From Symbiodinium kawagutii (Eukaryota; Sar; Dinophyceae; Suessiales; Symbiodiniaceae), in the NCBI GenBank assembly GCA_009767595.1, contig VSDK01001740.1, positions 946,593 through 1,010,592 on the forward strand: a stretch of DNA of 64,000 nucleotides, read 5' to 3'. This document shows positions 22,895 through 34,014 of the stretch, one piece after another. Made by a program: the position numbers and the translations under genes. Each line of letters starts with the position of its first letter. The stretch's first letter is position 1. The notes beneath the pieces were generated by a model. It saw only the letters and a list, made by a program, of their open reading frames with translations, ran no database searches and was not told where the DNA came from.

Positions 22895-22952
22895 GTTTGT
22901 GAAGTCATCATTTACGGAAGTGGTGGCAGAGCTGGAGGGGTTGGTTGAATAG
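22895..22952 (+). CDS. possible terminal exon, unknown
   Basis: After CTGTTAG the frame reads FVKSSFTEVVAELEGLVE and stops. Coding-like but very short. Confidence 0.25.
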
Positions 22953-23130
22953 ATGGGTTTCAGGAACCCTGTCTACTGGCAACTGTTGGTGACACTATGT
23001 GACATGAATAAACCCATAGTATACGACAACAATAGCCAATCAACTGATATATGTTCTGATCACCAGAACTGGCAGTTCATACCCGGTTGCGGCCTGTTGC
23101 CCGTATCCTGGCCCAAACCTGCCGTTCCAG

Positions 23131-23194
23131 GAGCCGAGTGAGCCACCTTTGATTCAGGGCGAAGACTCACCTGATTTGCGACCTGCAGAGGCTG
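23131..23194 (+). CDS. candidate internal exon, unknown
   Basis: Acceptor GTTCCAG and donor CTG|GTCATG bound EPSEPPLIQGEDSPDLRPAE, then AG. Acidic, proline-rich. The frame is open well upstream too. Confidence 0.3.
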
Positions 23195-23516
23195 GTCATG
23201 GCCGGCCGTACCCCATAACAGTGGTTATCTTGGTTGAAGGAGGAATTTCTGGTGTTTGGGGCAAGGAGCAGTCAACATCTTCGAACATATTTCTGGTGAA
23301 CAGTAATCTTGCCCAGTAATCTTGTTTGCGAACATATGCCAGGGCAAGGAGCAGTCAATGGTCGATCGCGGGCGAGGGACAGGAACGCTTTCATTTTTGC
23401 ATCGAAGATATGGGAGTTTGGACCTAAGGGAAGATATGGAAGCGGCACACTGCATTTGCAACTGTAGAAACTGTGATTTTTAAAGAATCACATGGCACAT
23501 CATATTGCACATCATG

Positions 23517-23590
23517 GTACCCATGTTGAACCATGCTGTGCTTAAGCTACAAGGTACCCATGTTGAACCATGCTGTGCTTAAGCTACAAG
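23517..23590. repeat. 37-bp tandem duplication
   Basis: Two identical copies of a 37-bp unit beginning GGTACCCATGTTGAACCATG and ending TTAAGCTACAA. No coding role seen. Confidence 0.9.
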
Positions 23591-24344
23591 GCAATGTCAG
23601 TTTGCTATTGATGGGTCAGCTGACATATATGATATATACCTATTAATCAATGTCCATTGGCTGCAGCACGCAAATGACGCAAAATCTTCCAAAGTGCATG
23701 CTCAGCATCAGATTGTCCGCTTTCATGGATCATGAGGTACCAGTATGTATGTTCATGAGCTGCTGCTTTGGCTTCCGAGCATAGAGGATGCCACATTACT
23801 TTGGATTATATGAATGCTCCCATGCTGGAGGCTTCCTTTGCGGTGAGGAGTGCCTAACATACAACGCGCATGCACTATTCAGGTTGTTGGCTTACCTTAT
23901 GTTTCCTAGGGTTTCAACATACAGAGTGTGTTGTTGTTCCTGTTCAGTCTTTCTCAGGCTAAGCGGAGACACCCAAGAATCTTTCAACAGGTATCCGCAT
24001 ATGACAGTGATTTGTAGCATATTCCGGTGATCTTTTGTGCAAGGTGTTGATCACTAGTACCATCCTTTGCACATGATTGGGTGGTTGATGATTGCGATCA
24101 GCAAACGATAGCTTTTACTGATGTTGATGATCAGTACGAGTATGATAAACTGCTGCAATCCCAAAGAGTGATGGTTCTGTCAATCCATCACTAGCCACCA
24201 TTCACCAACCTTTGATGGGCGGAGTAAACAATTGAACCACCCATGAACCCTTCTTGTGCGTTGGTCGAGCGTCGCCTATTTGCTTGTGGTTGCTCCCATC
24301 CCAGTAGCCATCAGTAGCCTACTCTTGAATTTCCATCATTTGTT

Positions 24345-24447
24345 GGTTTCTCGGAATCCCAAATCATCCAGCTTATGAACCATTTACAGTAATAAACCAA
24401 CATGAACCAAGCATACCTTGGGGCCCCCCACTGCTTGAGAAACGGCC
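24345..24447. mobile_element. degenerate inverted-repeat element, family A
   Basis: Left GGTTTCTCGGAATCCCAAAT, internal ATCATCCAG and ATAAACCAACAT, right CCCCCCACTGCTTGAGAAAC. Same order of blocks as the better copies, more diverged. Confidence 0.4.
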
Positions 24448-24840
24448 ATTGGGGTTCCTACGTTCACCACCCGGGCTGGCCGACCATGGCTGAACCTCGC
24501 CAAAGAGCTCAGCGCAGCGAGGCAGCCTGTGACCCCATGTCCGCGGAGACGAGGAGCGGGAAAAACATGGGGCTACTCCATGGTTTGGAGCGATTGGCTT
24601 AGGGGATTGTTTGTTGAGGGGATTGGTTGAGGGGATTGGTTCAGGGGATTTTTGTTTAAAATGCTTCTCCTGCTAGAGAGCTTGTGTTCCAGGTTTGTTC
24701 AGGGGACTTGTTTAAAGGGGATTGAAAAAGAACCTTTGGTAGTAGAAACAGGCTATGATAACCAGATTCCCTACCAAACAGGTTTGGAACATTGCAGGGC
24801 ATGATATTTGGGATGCGTTGGGATCATGCGTTGGGATCAG

Positions 24841-24948
24841 TTTCTTGATGTTCTGGAGGTGCCAAGTGATTCCGTGGCATGTCCTTGGCAATCGTTGGGC
24901 AAAGGTCCCAAGGAAGGTCTGAGTGAGGGCTGCCGCCTACGATGTTGA
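24841..24948 (+). CDS. candidate terminal exon, unknown
   Basis: After GGGATCAG: FLDVLEVPSDSVACPWQSLG, then KGPKEGLSEGCRLRC to TGA, with coding-type codons. The preceding bases (GGGATCATGCGTTGGGATCA) are a short duplication. Confidence 0.35.
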   Translation, partial: FLDVLEVPSDSVACPWQSLGKGPKEGLSEGCRLRC

Positions 24949-25247
24949 CCGGCAAACAGACTGAACCCAAAATGTCCTGTACATGGAGATTCCAACATAT
25001 TATCCCACATACTTGTCACAATGTGTGGTTTCCTATTGTTTTCAGTTGTCCATGTCGGTGTTGACCATTGAAAGATGATGATAAATGTGGTTTGTACACG
25101 TATGCACGACTGAAGTGACCGCTGAAGATCATTTCATTTTCACGTAAATCCAGGCAGATCCCACGGTAGATCCCATGGTTCACCACAGAAGATGTAGATC
25201 TTCATCGCAAATCCCATGGCAAAGAGCCTCATTGCGTTGCACCATCC

Positions 25248-25345
25248 CCTGATAGATCCCCAGCTAAAATCCCCAGGTAGATCCCCAGGTGGATCCCCAG
25301 GTAGATCCCCAGGTCCCCAGGTCCCCAGGTGGATCTCCAGGTGGT
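25248..25345. repeat. GGTAGATCCCCA minisatellite
   Basis: Irregular units of GGTAGATCCCCA, GGTGGATCCCCA and GGTCCCCA, ending 33 bp before the acceptor of the exon at 25378. Confidence 0.8.
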
Positions 25346-25377
25346 TCCTGGCGCCTTTGAGGACTCGCATCTCCCAG

Positions 25378-25993
25378 ATCCGTCACGCCGCCGCGGTCAT
25401 CGCGGGCTTCGCCGATGGGACCATGGCGCAGCTGCCCGTAGCGTCCAACGTGGTGGTGCCCTGCATCCAGGCCACAGACAGCCACCTGGTGACGGAGGAA
25501 ATCCATGAAAATCATTGAAGATCCATGATTTTGAATGGTTTTACCAGGTTTAAATCTACGATTTGGACTGGTTTTACCATGTTTTGCCGGTTTTACCGAT
25601 GAAAATCCAGTGATTTTTCAGCGCAGCCAGGTTAGGTTGGCTGGAACCCGCTAAAAGTCCGTGAATGGGCATTGATAGAATTCCATGTAATTAACTATTA
25701 GTTCTATAGATCAATACTGACCAATAACATCCAATAACATCAACAATGCATTAGATCCACAAGTTAACAATGATCAACCATCATTATGGTGAATGCATGG
25801 AATCAGGGTCGTCATGATCATTTTTCAATCATCTCAAACATGCGGAAAAATGTAATTCCAAAGTGCCGGAAAGAATTTTAATGCATGACGTTGATTTTTC
25901 TGACCCCTGTACGGCTACTGTGCCAGGCCGCTATGATCTACGCCATAGCGCAGCAGTATGGCTGCCCCTTGGTGGTCAACTCTTGTGCGCAAG
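25378..25993 (+). CDS. two exons of an unrecognised, probably enzymatic, gene
   Basis: Exon 25378-25488 (IRHAAAVIAGFADGTMAQLP, then VASNVVVPCIQATDSHL; donor CTG|GTGACG, or a GC donor at 25471) joins in phase to exon 25927-25993 (AAMIYAIAQQYGCPLVVNSC, then AQ; donor G|GTGAGA). Very high GC3, the strongest coding signal between 18 and 31 kb. Both segments read like a globular alpha/beta protein. I cannot name the family. Confidence 0.55.
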
Positions 25994-26232
25994 GTGAGAT
26001 GTTCATAACAAAATCACGCAGTTGAACCATACAAGGTGGGGCCATTTGGGGTTCCTGAGTTCGCGAACTTGCACGACAACCATTTGGAGGTACTAGCTAT
26101 AGCAACAATCATACAAGTTGGGTTTTAACTCTAGCTTACAGCTTACTATAGCTATAAATGGAGGGTAACTACCAGTTAGGGTAAATGGTTTATCAACCAA
26201 TTCATACCGCCCACATGGGAGCTGGTGTTCAC

Positions 26233-26306
26233 CCATGATGTTTGGGCTGCCGATCTTCCTCGCTGGGCCACTGGCATCGAAGCATAGGACGTCTGGGCAG
26301 CAGGAG
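26233..26306 (-). CDS. candidate internal exon, unknown
   Basis: On the minus strand, acceptor ACGGTAG and donor G|GTGAAC bound CCPDVLCFDASGPARKIGSP, then NIM. The plus-strand frame (TWELVFTHDVWAADLPRWAT) is also protein-like, so strand is not settled. Confidence 0.3.
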
Positions 26307-26328
26307 CTACCGTGCAAGATCACTAGTT

Positions 26329-26562
26329 CTATTGGGTTTTCATGACTTGCGAGCTATCAATGGGTCTTTGTTTTCCGAGCATTTCTATGCGTTTCTGGCA
26401 CTCATTCTCACATGCCTTGGAACCTTTTCGGAGCAAGAGAGCGGACCTTCTGGTTTCGAGATCGTTTTTGGGATGGTGCTCGAGGTTCTTAGCGCCAAGC
26501 CAAAAAGCATCCCAAAATGCGACCAGGGATGGGCAGGACATTTCGGGACAGTACGTGAATAA
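26329..26562 (+). CDS. open frames on both strands, unknown
   Basis: The plus frame reads GSLFSEHFYAFLALILTCLG, then TFSEQESGPSGFEIVFGMVL, to TAA. The minus frame reads MSCPSLVAFWDAFWLGAKNL. Neither has clear splice sites. Possibly a relic of a repeated ORF. Confidence 0.2.
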   Translation, partial: LLGFHDLRAINGSLFSEHFYAFLALILTCLGTFSEQESGPSGFEIVFGMVLEVLSAKPKSIPKCDQGWAGHFGTVRE

Positions 26563-26762
26563 TTAATGTCAGTTTAACCATAATTTAACTATCATTTAAC
26601 TACTATGTAGTTTATGAACATTCAAAATCGTTCATGGACATTAACCCTCATTAACCATCATTGACCATCATTAGGACATTAAATTTTGTGAACGTTAACC
26701 ATCATTTAACTACCATTTGCAATTTGCATAAATTAACCAACATTGACCAACACGTTAACCCA

Positions 26763-26881
26763 AATGGGTGTTTCTCGAAATTGGGGACCCCCCCTCTCAA
26801 GAGGGGGCAAAGATCATCCAAGTCATTACTATTTCTAGCAATGACCATCCATTTTTGCACTTCCCTATTTGAAGAAACTAC
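26763..26881. mobile_element. short inverted-repeat element, family A
   Basis: Left ATGGGTGTTTCTCGAAATTG followed by GGGACCCCCC, right CCCTATTTGAAGAAACTACCA. Internal GATCATCCAAG and ACCATCCATTTTTG match the copy at 18.97 kb. Confidence 0.6.
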
Positions 26882-26918
26882 CACATACATGTTCTCAAGA
26901 GAAAGTTTTTGAACATCT

Positions 26919-27308
26919 TTGATTGCGATCATTGTATCGACTTTAGTTCCTCCTCAACTGTTTCCTTATGTGCAAGGACTTAAGTCGATGTCAATATTCA
27001 CAGAGATCGAACATTGCGCCGTCCATACCCGAACAACTGTTTGGTTGCCTTCCCTGCAATCATTTCTGGATGGTTGGAGGGACGCTGGGGGTACATTCAT
27101 TTCTGGACATTGTACACCAATGCCACCAGGTTACTTGGATCGAGCCTCTGCCATGGCCATAGCAACGATGCTCTCAAGTGACTATGTGCCTTGGACCTCT
27201 GGAGCCCCTAAGGAAGGCACCCACTATTCTGGTTACCCATTAAGCAGCTGTTTTTTCCGGCCAACAATGGCAATTCTAAGGGATGGTAATTCAGCTGAAT
27301 CTTGTTAG
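26919..27308 (+). CDS. 129-codon ORF, hypothetical
   Basis: The frame is open from 26919 (non-ATG context) to TAG. The best part is TTVWLPSLQSFLDGWRDAGG, then SAMAIATMLSSDYVPWTSGA. Codon use is only mildly coding-like, and its first bases overlap the edge of a family A element. No family recognised. Confidence 0.3.
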   Translation: MIAIIVSTLVPPQLFPYVQGLKSMSIFTEIEHCAVHTRTTVWLPSLQSFLDGWRDAGGTFISGHCTPMPPGYLDRASAMAIATMLSSDYVPWTSGAPKEGTHYSGYPLSSCFFRPTMAILRDGNSAESC

Positions 27309-27452
27309 ATCAACAACTTAAATACTTAAAACTTAAAACTAATTTTTGAAAAGGATGGCGATCTAAGAGTGACAGAGAGTTGCTTGCCATGATTTTTTCA
27401 TTGGTGCCGTTGGCCATTGTAACTGGTTGATTCAGCTTGTCCGCCTTCCAAG

Positions 27453-27555
27453 GTCAAGACAGCCCTGGTTGGCCATGCTGCAGGATGGATCCCTATAGCG
27501 GGCAATCTGCTGAAGAAGCTTTGCTGCGAAGGGCCACTGGAAGAGTGGCCACCTG
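27453..27555 (+). CDS. candidate internal exon, unknown
   Basis: Acceptor TTCCAAG, donor CTG|GTTCTT. VKTALVGHAAGWIPIAGNLL, then KKLCCEGPLEEWPP. Good codon bias. Confidence 0.35.
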
Positions 27556-27825
27556 GTTCTTTCTAGTACAAGCTTGTTGACTCGGCAGGGGGCCAGGCCC
27601 ATCACATCCAACCTGGTCCAGTGAAGCTGGGGTGTGATAGGGGAAGCATAGAGGGACGCCTTGAGGTGTACCTGCTCCTGATCACTGGATGTTTTACCGT
27701 TTGATTGTCATTGCCATTGTTACAACTTGGAAATCGGCTCTTGCGAATCTGACCAGGTGACTTAGGAAAGCACGGCGAGACTGTTTGCCTCATCATTGAC
27801 ATCCTCATTGAACTAATACCTCAAC

Positions 27826-27852
27826 AGTGTGTGTGTGTGTGTGTGTGTGTCC
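27826..27852. repeat. (GT)n microsatellite
   Basis: About 13 GT dinucleotides. Confidence 0.8.
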
Positions 27853-28025
27853 ATAAATGCTGGTTTTGCTGCATCAGCTGTAGGGTGTTTCACACAACAA
27901 GGGATGTTTGAGGACAGGGCAACCAGGGACGAACGACAGTAGTTGCAAGATTGTTTGCGTCAAGCTCCAAGTTGTAAATCTATACAACGTCAATTTGGAT
28001 GCAGAAATTTCATCACTTTGGTGCC

Positions 28026-28186
<161 letters not shown>

Positions 28187-28545
28187 TGTTGCTGGGGTAT
28201 TGTTCCTGGTGGTGCTGGTGGTGGGATGTATGATGAGCTTGTCATTGCAGCTCACTCCTTCCCGGAGCGTGGGAAGGAATTGGACAACCACCAAGACTCA
28301 GGTGTGGATCCCCCATAGATCCCCTTTCTGACATCTGGAGTCAAAATGTGAGATCTCCAACAAACTGCTTTTGTTGCATTTTTTGGGGGTTATTCACGTG
28401 GGGAGATTGGGTTACATGTGAATCACGGGAAAGGACGCAGGTTTTATTCAGCCCCCCTTCGTCAAACTCTTAGCAGAACCAACACTTGAAACAGGAACCA
28501 TCATGAACCATCGAAAAATTAACAATCATGCCTGTTTGATGATAT

Positions 28546-28660
28546 GGGTGTTTTTCAAAAGATAGGAACACCTAAGAAGGTTGGCTTATTAACAAACAGT
28601 GATAGATATTGAATAATAACTGGGGGCACCCCTCTGACTTGAGAAACCACCACATAGTAG
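28546..28660. mobile_element. short inverted-repeat element, family A
   Basis: Left ATGGGTGTTTTTCAAAAGAT, right GGGGGCACCCCTCTGACTTG followed by AGAAACCACCA. The interior is more diverged than in the other copies. Confidence 0.55.
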
Positions 28661-28911
28661 TTGCTTGACTCATATGGGTGGTGATTATCCCCCTTTGAAT
28701 TTCCTAGTATTATAACCAACATTATAATCCCCCCAATTTGTGGAACTGGGTCATCACTGAAAAACCGAGCCTTTCGCACTTCCAGAAGCTGAGGACGGGT
28801 CTATCTGTGCTGATGACTGAGGGCATGGGCAGCGCTGCAGCTGCTTGATTGCCAGTGTTGGTAGCAACCCAGGGCTGTGTCAACATCCACGCATCACATG
28901 AACGTTTTCGA

Positions 28912-29010
28912 CGACAACAACAACAACAACGACAACAACAACAACAACAACAACAACAACATCGTTTACAGCATCGTTCACAGCATCGTTCACAGCATCA
29001 GCAGCAACAG
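28912..29010. repeat. CAA/CAG and CATCGTTCACAG repeats
   Basis: CAA triplets with CGA interruptions, then three CATCGTTCACAG-type 12-mers, then CAG/CAA. Confidence 0.8.
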
Positions 29011-29481
29011 CAACGACGAGGCAGAAGGCATTTGAGGTGTTTTTTTTCGTCCCAGGCTTATTCAGTGCTTCGATATGATTTCAGAGAAATCTGATCGGTG
29101 GGGAGCTTCGAAATGGATGATTTATAATTCAAACATCGTGTAGGAACTGTCCGAAAGCAGCCGCCAATGGGCTCAGGAACAGATGTTGGGTTGCCCCACA
29201 GCGCGTTTGGAATTGCTGGAGAAGGCCAGTACCTGCGGTTGGTGGTTGAGTGGCCGTCGCCCTGCCCACTTCAGCGCATGAGTGTTGTATAGGTCTACCC
29301 GTCTACCTGTACCCTGGGATATTCCATTTCGATGTAAGGACCCCCACTTTCATTTACATCGATTCATGGATGTATAAGATACCTGCTAACATAGGGACAG
29401 CACCAGGCGCTGGCAGAGGTTTAGAGCAAGAGAGGGTTGGATGAGGGTAGGTAATGATGTAGATGATTGATGGTACTGGTA

Positions 29482-29507
29482 ACGGTTGATGGTTGATGGT
29501 TGATGGT

Positions 29508-29558
<51 letters not shown>

Positions 29559-29612
29559 GGATGATGATGCTGATGATGGTGATGATGATGATGATGATGA
29601 TGATGACGACGG

Positions 29613-29664
<52 letters not shown>

Positions 29665-29755
29665 GGTGATGATGGTGATGCTGATGGTGGTGGTGATGAT
29701 GGTGATGCTGATGGTGATGCTGATGATGGTGATGGTGATGCTGATGATGCTGCTC
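29482..29755. repeat. long GAT/GGT microsatellite
   Basis: About 270 bp of GAT triplets with GGT, GCT and GAC variants, starting from GGTTGATGGTTGATG units. It makes poly-D (plus) and poly-H/poly-S (minus) frames. The 271-codon minus frame through it is an artefact. Confidence 0.9.
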
Positions 29756-29759
29756 TCTT

Positions 29760-30288
29760 CCTCTTAGAGCGTTCCAAAAAGTCGGGAACAACTGAGTTTT
29801 GATGTTTTGAAGTTCCGAGCACTTGAAATACAAAAATAATGTCTGGACCATCTGAGTTTCTGACGATGTTGACTGGCAATGCTTTCGCCACAGCGTCGTG
29901 CACTCCCTTCCCCAACTGACCTCTGCAGCCACTTGCTTCACGAGACTACGCAAGTGACAGGTGCATTGCACCTCAGGCCTTGGCCCAAAATGGCCTTGTG
30001 GTTGGTCACACAGAAGCCGGCCCTGGTCTAGTCCAACTCTGAAGATTGGTTTCTGAAGCTTTGACAGTCGCAATGATTGATGACAACATATAACAACCGA
30101 TTGTGAATAACGGCTGGGTGATGATGGCCAACGTTTGATGGGTGAGAAGGGGTGAGACGGGTCACTCAATGATGGCCTAGTGACTTGTAACGCATCCAGC
30201 TAGCTGGTTTTCATGGTTGGGATCAGTTCTGTAGGGTGTTCAAAAATGGCCAGAGGTTCGCAGTGCATTTGCTAACCTCAACTTGCGC
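29760..30288. other. no gene recognised
   Basis: Unique sequence without a convincing exon. Open minus frames here only extend the GAT repeat frames. Confidence 0.4.
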
Positions 30289-30290
30289 AG

Positions 30291-30354
30291 CCGCAGGTGC
30301 AGGAGCAGGACAACCCAGCAGATGAGAAGAAGGACAGCGCAGATGCCTTGAATG
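30291..30354 (+). CDS. short charged exon
   Basis: Acceptor TTGCGCAG and donor ATG|GTACCC enclose PQVQEQDNPADEKKDSADAL, then N. Highly charged, coding-type codons, typical of a linker or acidic tail. Confidence 0.4.
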
Positions 30355-31253
30355 GTACCCAGCTTTGCTGAATGCAATGCATCGCAGGCATCACATCAAA
30401 GTGCAGGCCTACAGACAGATACAAGCGGCAAACCATTCATCCACATGTAGTCATTGCCATTTGCATGCCATTCGCATAAGTTATGATCAATTGGATGCAA
30501 TTTTTTGATCATTCCAGCTGGAAGTGCTCCAAGAAGGATTGCCAGTTGCCATTCCCAGAAACACTTCACTAATAGATGCGACTTGTTGATCACCCACAGC
30601 CACAGGCACCATGTTCAAGTCAATTGTTGTCTATGAATCGGTCCATGTTGATGACGGACAATGTGAGATCCGTAGTTGAAAATCGTAAACCGCCCATAAT
30701 ATTGCCAGTCACCGCATTCACCACCAAATCTGGATGGCTTATGGTGGTTTATCACCGTATCTCCAGTTAGTGGCCCCCCAAAGATGCCCCAAACGCGGGT
30801 CCTTTGCTTGGGCATATTCCGGCCGATAGGTGCCTGGAACCCTCGCGACTGCTGTGCGGGGTCCTTTACTGCAGGATGCAGGCCCGTAATTTATCGTATT
30901 TAGCTGTAGTTATTTTCCATTGCTGGTAATCAACCTAGTTATAACCTAACTAACCCACTGGGGGGGTACTGCTCTGTAGTTGGCTGACCTCGGACGAAGC
31001 AATGCACTGTAGGCACCAGATCAAAAAGCATATCATGCTATACTTCTAGGCCTTTTGATTCCCACAGTACAAGGACATAACTTTAGCAGGGATGGTGTGA
31101 AATTTAGCATGCTTTCGCGCTTGGATTGGATGGATGTTGCCTTTCACACCATCCAACCGCAGCCTTCAGTTGGCTCAGCCGGGACGTGCCGTGTCCAGGC
31201 CAGGTCTTGTAGGAAGGCGGAACCTTCCAGCAAGGCCTCGAACAGTAGCCATC

Positions 31254-32344
31254 ATGACGGACGACTCCTCTTCATCCGAAGCTTGCTGGCACTGCCGTCG
31301 CGTGATCAACTACGGCAAGCTCATGATTTAAGGTCCAAAAACTATGATGTAGATCATGACAAATGGTCAGGGACCAATGTTGGGGTATGATTTGTTGAGC
31401 GTATGCAAAATGGATGGCCACTGGGCCTCGCAGAAGATCTTAGAGGGTGTTTTCGGTTCTTAGAAGGCATTCCCTTCTTAGAAGGCCCTTCTTAGAGGCA
31501 GAGGCCTTCTTAGAAGGCAATTGTTATTGCAAAGTAAATTGCAGGTAGGGGTTCTTAGAACCCTTCTACTTCTAAGAGGTTCTAAGAACCCTTGTTTGTA
31601 AAGTTGGCTTCGCAGAAGGTCAGCTAGAATGCATCCAGGGACGCATCCCTCAACATCAGCCCCTCAAATGGTATGCGTGTTTTCCTGCAACATTCTCGGC
31701 CATAGCCGGCCGGAAAGCACAATGATCTTATTGGCATTGCTCCAGGAAGGTGAAGAAGCTGGGTCATCCTCCAAGATTTGTCCCCCAACCCCTTGGCCAT
31801 CCCTGGCGCCAAGCCATGATGCACCTGACTCAGGACTCCTCAGGGCTCACCCGGTGGGTCCTGGAGATCAATGCTTCCTGGCGCGATGCAGAGGCATCAC
31901 CTGGAGCTCCTGCAGTTTGCAGGGCTTCAAAGAGCCATTTTGCCGGAGACGTAGCAACAGAACCCACAGAAACAGGTATGCCACTTGGCTGCACAATCGA
32001 GATGTAGCTGGGGCGGCCACGGATCAGCAGTGGCCGCTTCTCCTGCAGCCTTCGTTTTTTGTGCACACTTGGCTTTGGAACACGTTGAAAAGCACCAGCA
32101 GAACCTCTCACGGCACCTGAGGGATGGTACCTCGTCTCAAGACAACCAAGCAGATGCCCTGTCCTCGCACCAAGAGCTGCGACACTGGGCAGCACACAGA
32201 ACGACATGTCGTGAGGTTGATCGGAGCACAGCCGCAGCATGCTACGAGGTCCGAGCTCAGATTCTGATCAGGGACCTTCTTGGGAACATCAGAACGGATT
32301 GTGACGCTGGGCTTCAGCAGCGCTGCCGGGTGGATTTTGGATGA
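31254..32344 (+). CDS. hypothetical protein, three exons, possibly complete
   Basis: Exons 31254-31318 (ATG; MTDDSSSSEACWHCRRVINY, then G), 31746-31975 and 32049-32344 (TGA) join in phase. Intron 1 uses a GC donor and an AG|G acceptor; intron 2 is a 73-nt GT-AG intron with donor GTATGC and a pyrimidine-rich acceptor TTCTCCTGCAG. Exon 2 includes KVKKLGHPPRFVPQPLGHPW and RWVLEINASWRDAEASPGAP. Exon 3 is helical: LALEHVEKHQQNLSRHLRDG ... AAACYEVRAQILIRDLLGNI. The protein would be about 195 residues. The CWHC near the start could bind metal but has no partner pair that I see. A pyrimidine-rich AG (CCTTCAG at about 31160) upstream of the ATG could be a trans-splice acceptor. No family recognised. 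An open antisense frame overlaps exons 2-3 but has worse codon use. Confidence 0.5.
31440..31600. repeat. CTTCTTAGAAGGC palindromic repeats in intron
   Basis: Several copies of TTCTTAGAAGG(C). The last block (31549-31593) is an inverted repeat: GGGTTCTTAGAACCC ... GGTTCTAAGAACCC. It lies in intron 1 of the three-exon gene. Confidence 0.7.
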
Positions 32345-33075
32345 CTATGGTGGTTAAGAATAGGGGATAGTAGTTGGCAATAGGGGATGATAAATAAATA
32401 CCAACAACAGTGGCTGAACAACTACAACTAATTAATTGGTGTTATTCAACAGTTTGCATTTCCCTAGTATTTGGATTGTTTGGTTGGTTGACCTCAATTT
32501 TGCAGCTGGTTTCTTTGCAACCAATGTTGATGACTAATATCGGACGTACAGGGGGATTGTAAAGAATTAATTTCTTGATGTCTCAAGGCACTGGGCACTT
32601 TGTTTCGCTAGAGTTTCATTCATGCCCCACTACCTAATGAAACTGCTAGATGGATTGATTCAGCACCTTCTGAATAAATACTATTTCTGAACATTGTTGA
32701 TTTACTTTGATTGATGACTTTAAATATTCATTTGTTTGATTCCCGAGAAGTTATCACAATCGCTGCTGTTGCCAGTGGCACAGGTCATCCTTGTTTCTGG
32801 TGAGGCAATCCTTGCGTCTACTACACCTCTTTGCTGGGCTGTGACAAGGGAAGAGCCTGTGACTTCTGTAGCGCGTTGCAACGTTTCATTTCGTGGGAAC
32901 TTCTGGGTGTCACAATGACGGTTGATACAGGTCAATTATTCATGATTAATCAGTATTAACCAATGATTTGCTAATGAGGTTCAACCGTCATGAATAATAT
33001 GCGTATTGCTAAACCAGCCGGTGAATGATAATGGTTTGCTATCACCAGTGCTTGTAAATAGATGCATATCTATAT
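32345..33075. other. no gene recognised
   Basis: AT-rich. At 32736-32918 both strands are open for about 60 codons (plus: LSQSLLLPVAQVILVSGEAI; minus: CDTQKFPRNETLQRATEVTG). Neither could be chosen. Confidence 0.4.
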
Positions 33076-33079
33076 ATGT

Positions 33080-33600
33080 ATGCATGCATGTATGAATGTT
33101 TGTATGTATGAATGTTTGTATGTATGAATGTATGAATGTATGAACTATGAATGAATGTATGTGTGTGTATGTATGTATGTATGTATGTATGTATGTATGT
33201 ATGTATGTATGTATGTATGTATGTATGTATGTATGTATGTATGTATGTATGTATGTATGTATGCATGTATGCATGTATGCATGTATGCATGTATGCATGT
33301 ATGCATGTATGCATGTATGCATGTATGCATGTATGCATGTATGCATGTATGCATGTATGCATGTATGCATGTATGCATGAATATATGATTGTATGATTGT
33401 ATGTTTGTATGTTTGTATGAATGTATGAATGTATGAATGTATGAATGTATGAATATATGTATGTATATAATGTATTGTTATCTTATGTAATGGAATGTTA
33501 TGTAATGTTATGTTGTGGAATGTAATCTAATGTAATGTAATGTAATGTAATGTACTGTACTGTAATGTATGTATGTTTGTTTGTTTGTATGCATGTTTCT
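33080..33600. repeat. ATGT tetranucleotide block with GCAT variant
   Basis: Perfect ATGT repeats at about 33160-33260 change to ATGCATGT octamers at 33261-33380, then to ATGA, TTTG and TAATG variants. All the long MYVC / HTYI frames here are repeat artefacts. Confidence 0.95.
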
Positions 33601-33645
33601 CAAAAACACACTACATATTTTTTTAAATATATACACACTAAAACA

Positions 33646-33668
33646 CACTATATATATATATATATATA
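33646..33668. repeat. (TA)n microsatellite
   Basis: About ten TA dinucleotides after a CACACTA pair. Confidence 0.7.
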
Positions 33669-33705
33669 CTCATGTATTTTTTGAGCACTTATTTCATGGT
33701 AGTGG

Positions 33706-34014
33706 TTGACTCTTAGAGGCTCGATCCTCCAGCGCTCCGGATGTTCACGAAGCGGCGGATTTGTGTCGTCGCTTTCCACCGCTGAACCGAACCCCTTTCC
33801 AGGGCCCCCCAACATCCCCGGCCCCCCAACATCCCCGGCCGCACCTGTGCCAAATGGAAGAGGCAAATTGGATCACACGAAGGGCTCATGTCAGCGTTTT
33901 CCTGAGCTTTGTTGGAGTGAGAGGGGTTTTGATCATTTCCTTGTCCAAGTTTTGGCCTGGCATTTGTCCATTTGGTGCTTGAAGTTGCGAGTTGGTGAAG
34001 AAAAGGCATGCTAA
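33706..34014 (+). CDS. 102-codon ORF, hypothetical
   Basis: Proline-rich part GGFVSSLSTAEPNPFPGPPN with a tandem CCCCCCAACATCCCCGG repeat (33807-33839), ending TAA. The minus frame is equally open. Weak. Confidence 0.2.
   Translation: MTLRGSILQRSGCSRSGGFVSSLSTAEPNPFPGPPNIPGPPTSPAAPVPNGRGKLDHTKGSCQRFPELCWSERGFDHFLVQVLAWHLSIWCLKLRVGEEKAC

Noticed and set aside
29354..30169. 271-codon minus frame with poly-His and poly-Ser neighbours
   Set aside because: It is created by the GAT microsatellite and its flanks; all frames through the repeat are open.
31830..32240. 136-codon minus frame over the three-exon gene
   Set aside because: Codon use is poorer and it has no supporting splice structure, whereas the plus-strand exons have good sites and matching phase.
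32981..33396. HTCIHAYM and CMYVCMYV type frames on both strands
   Set aside because: Artefacts of the ATGT repeat block.
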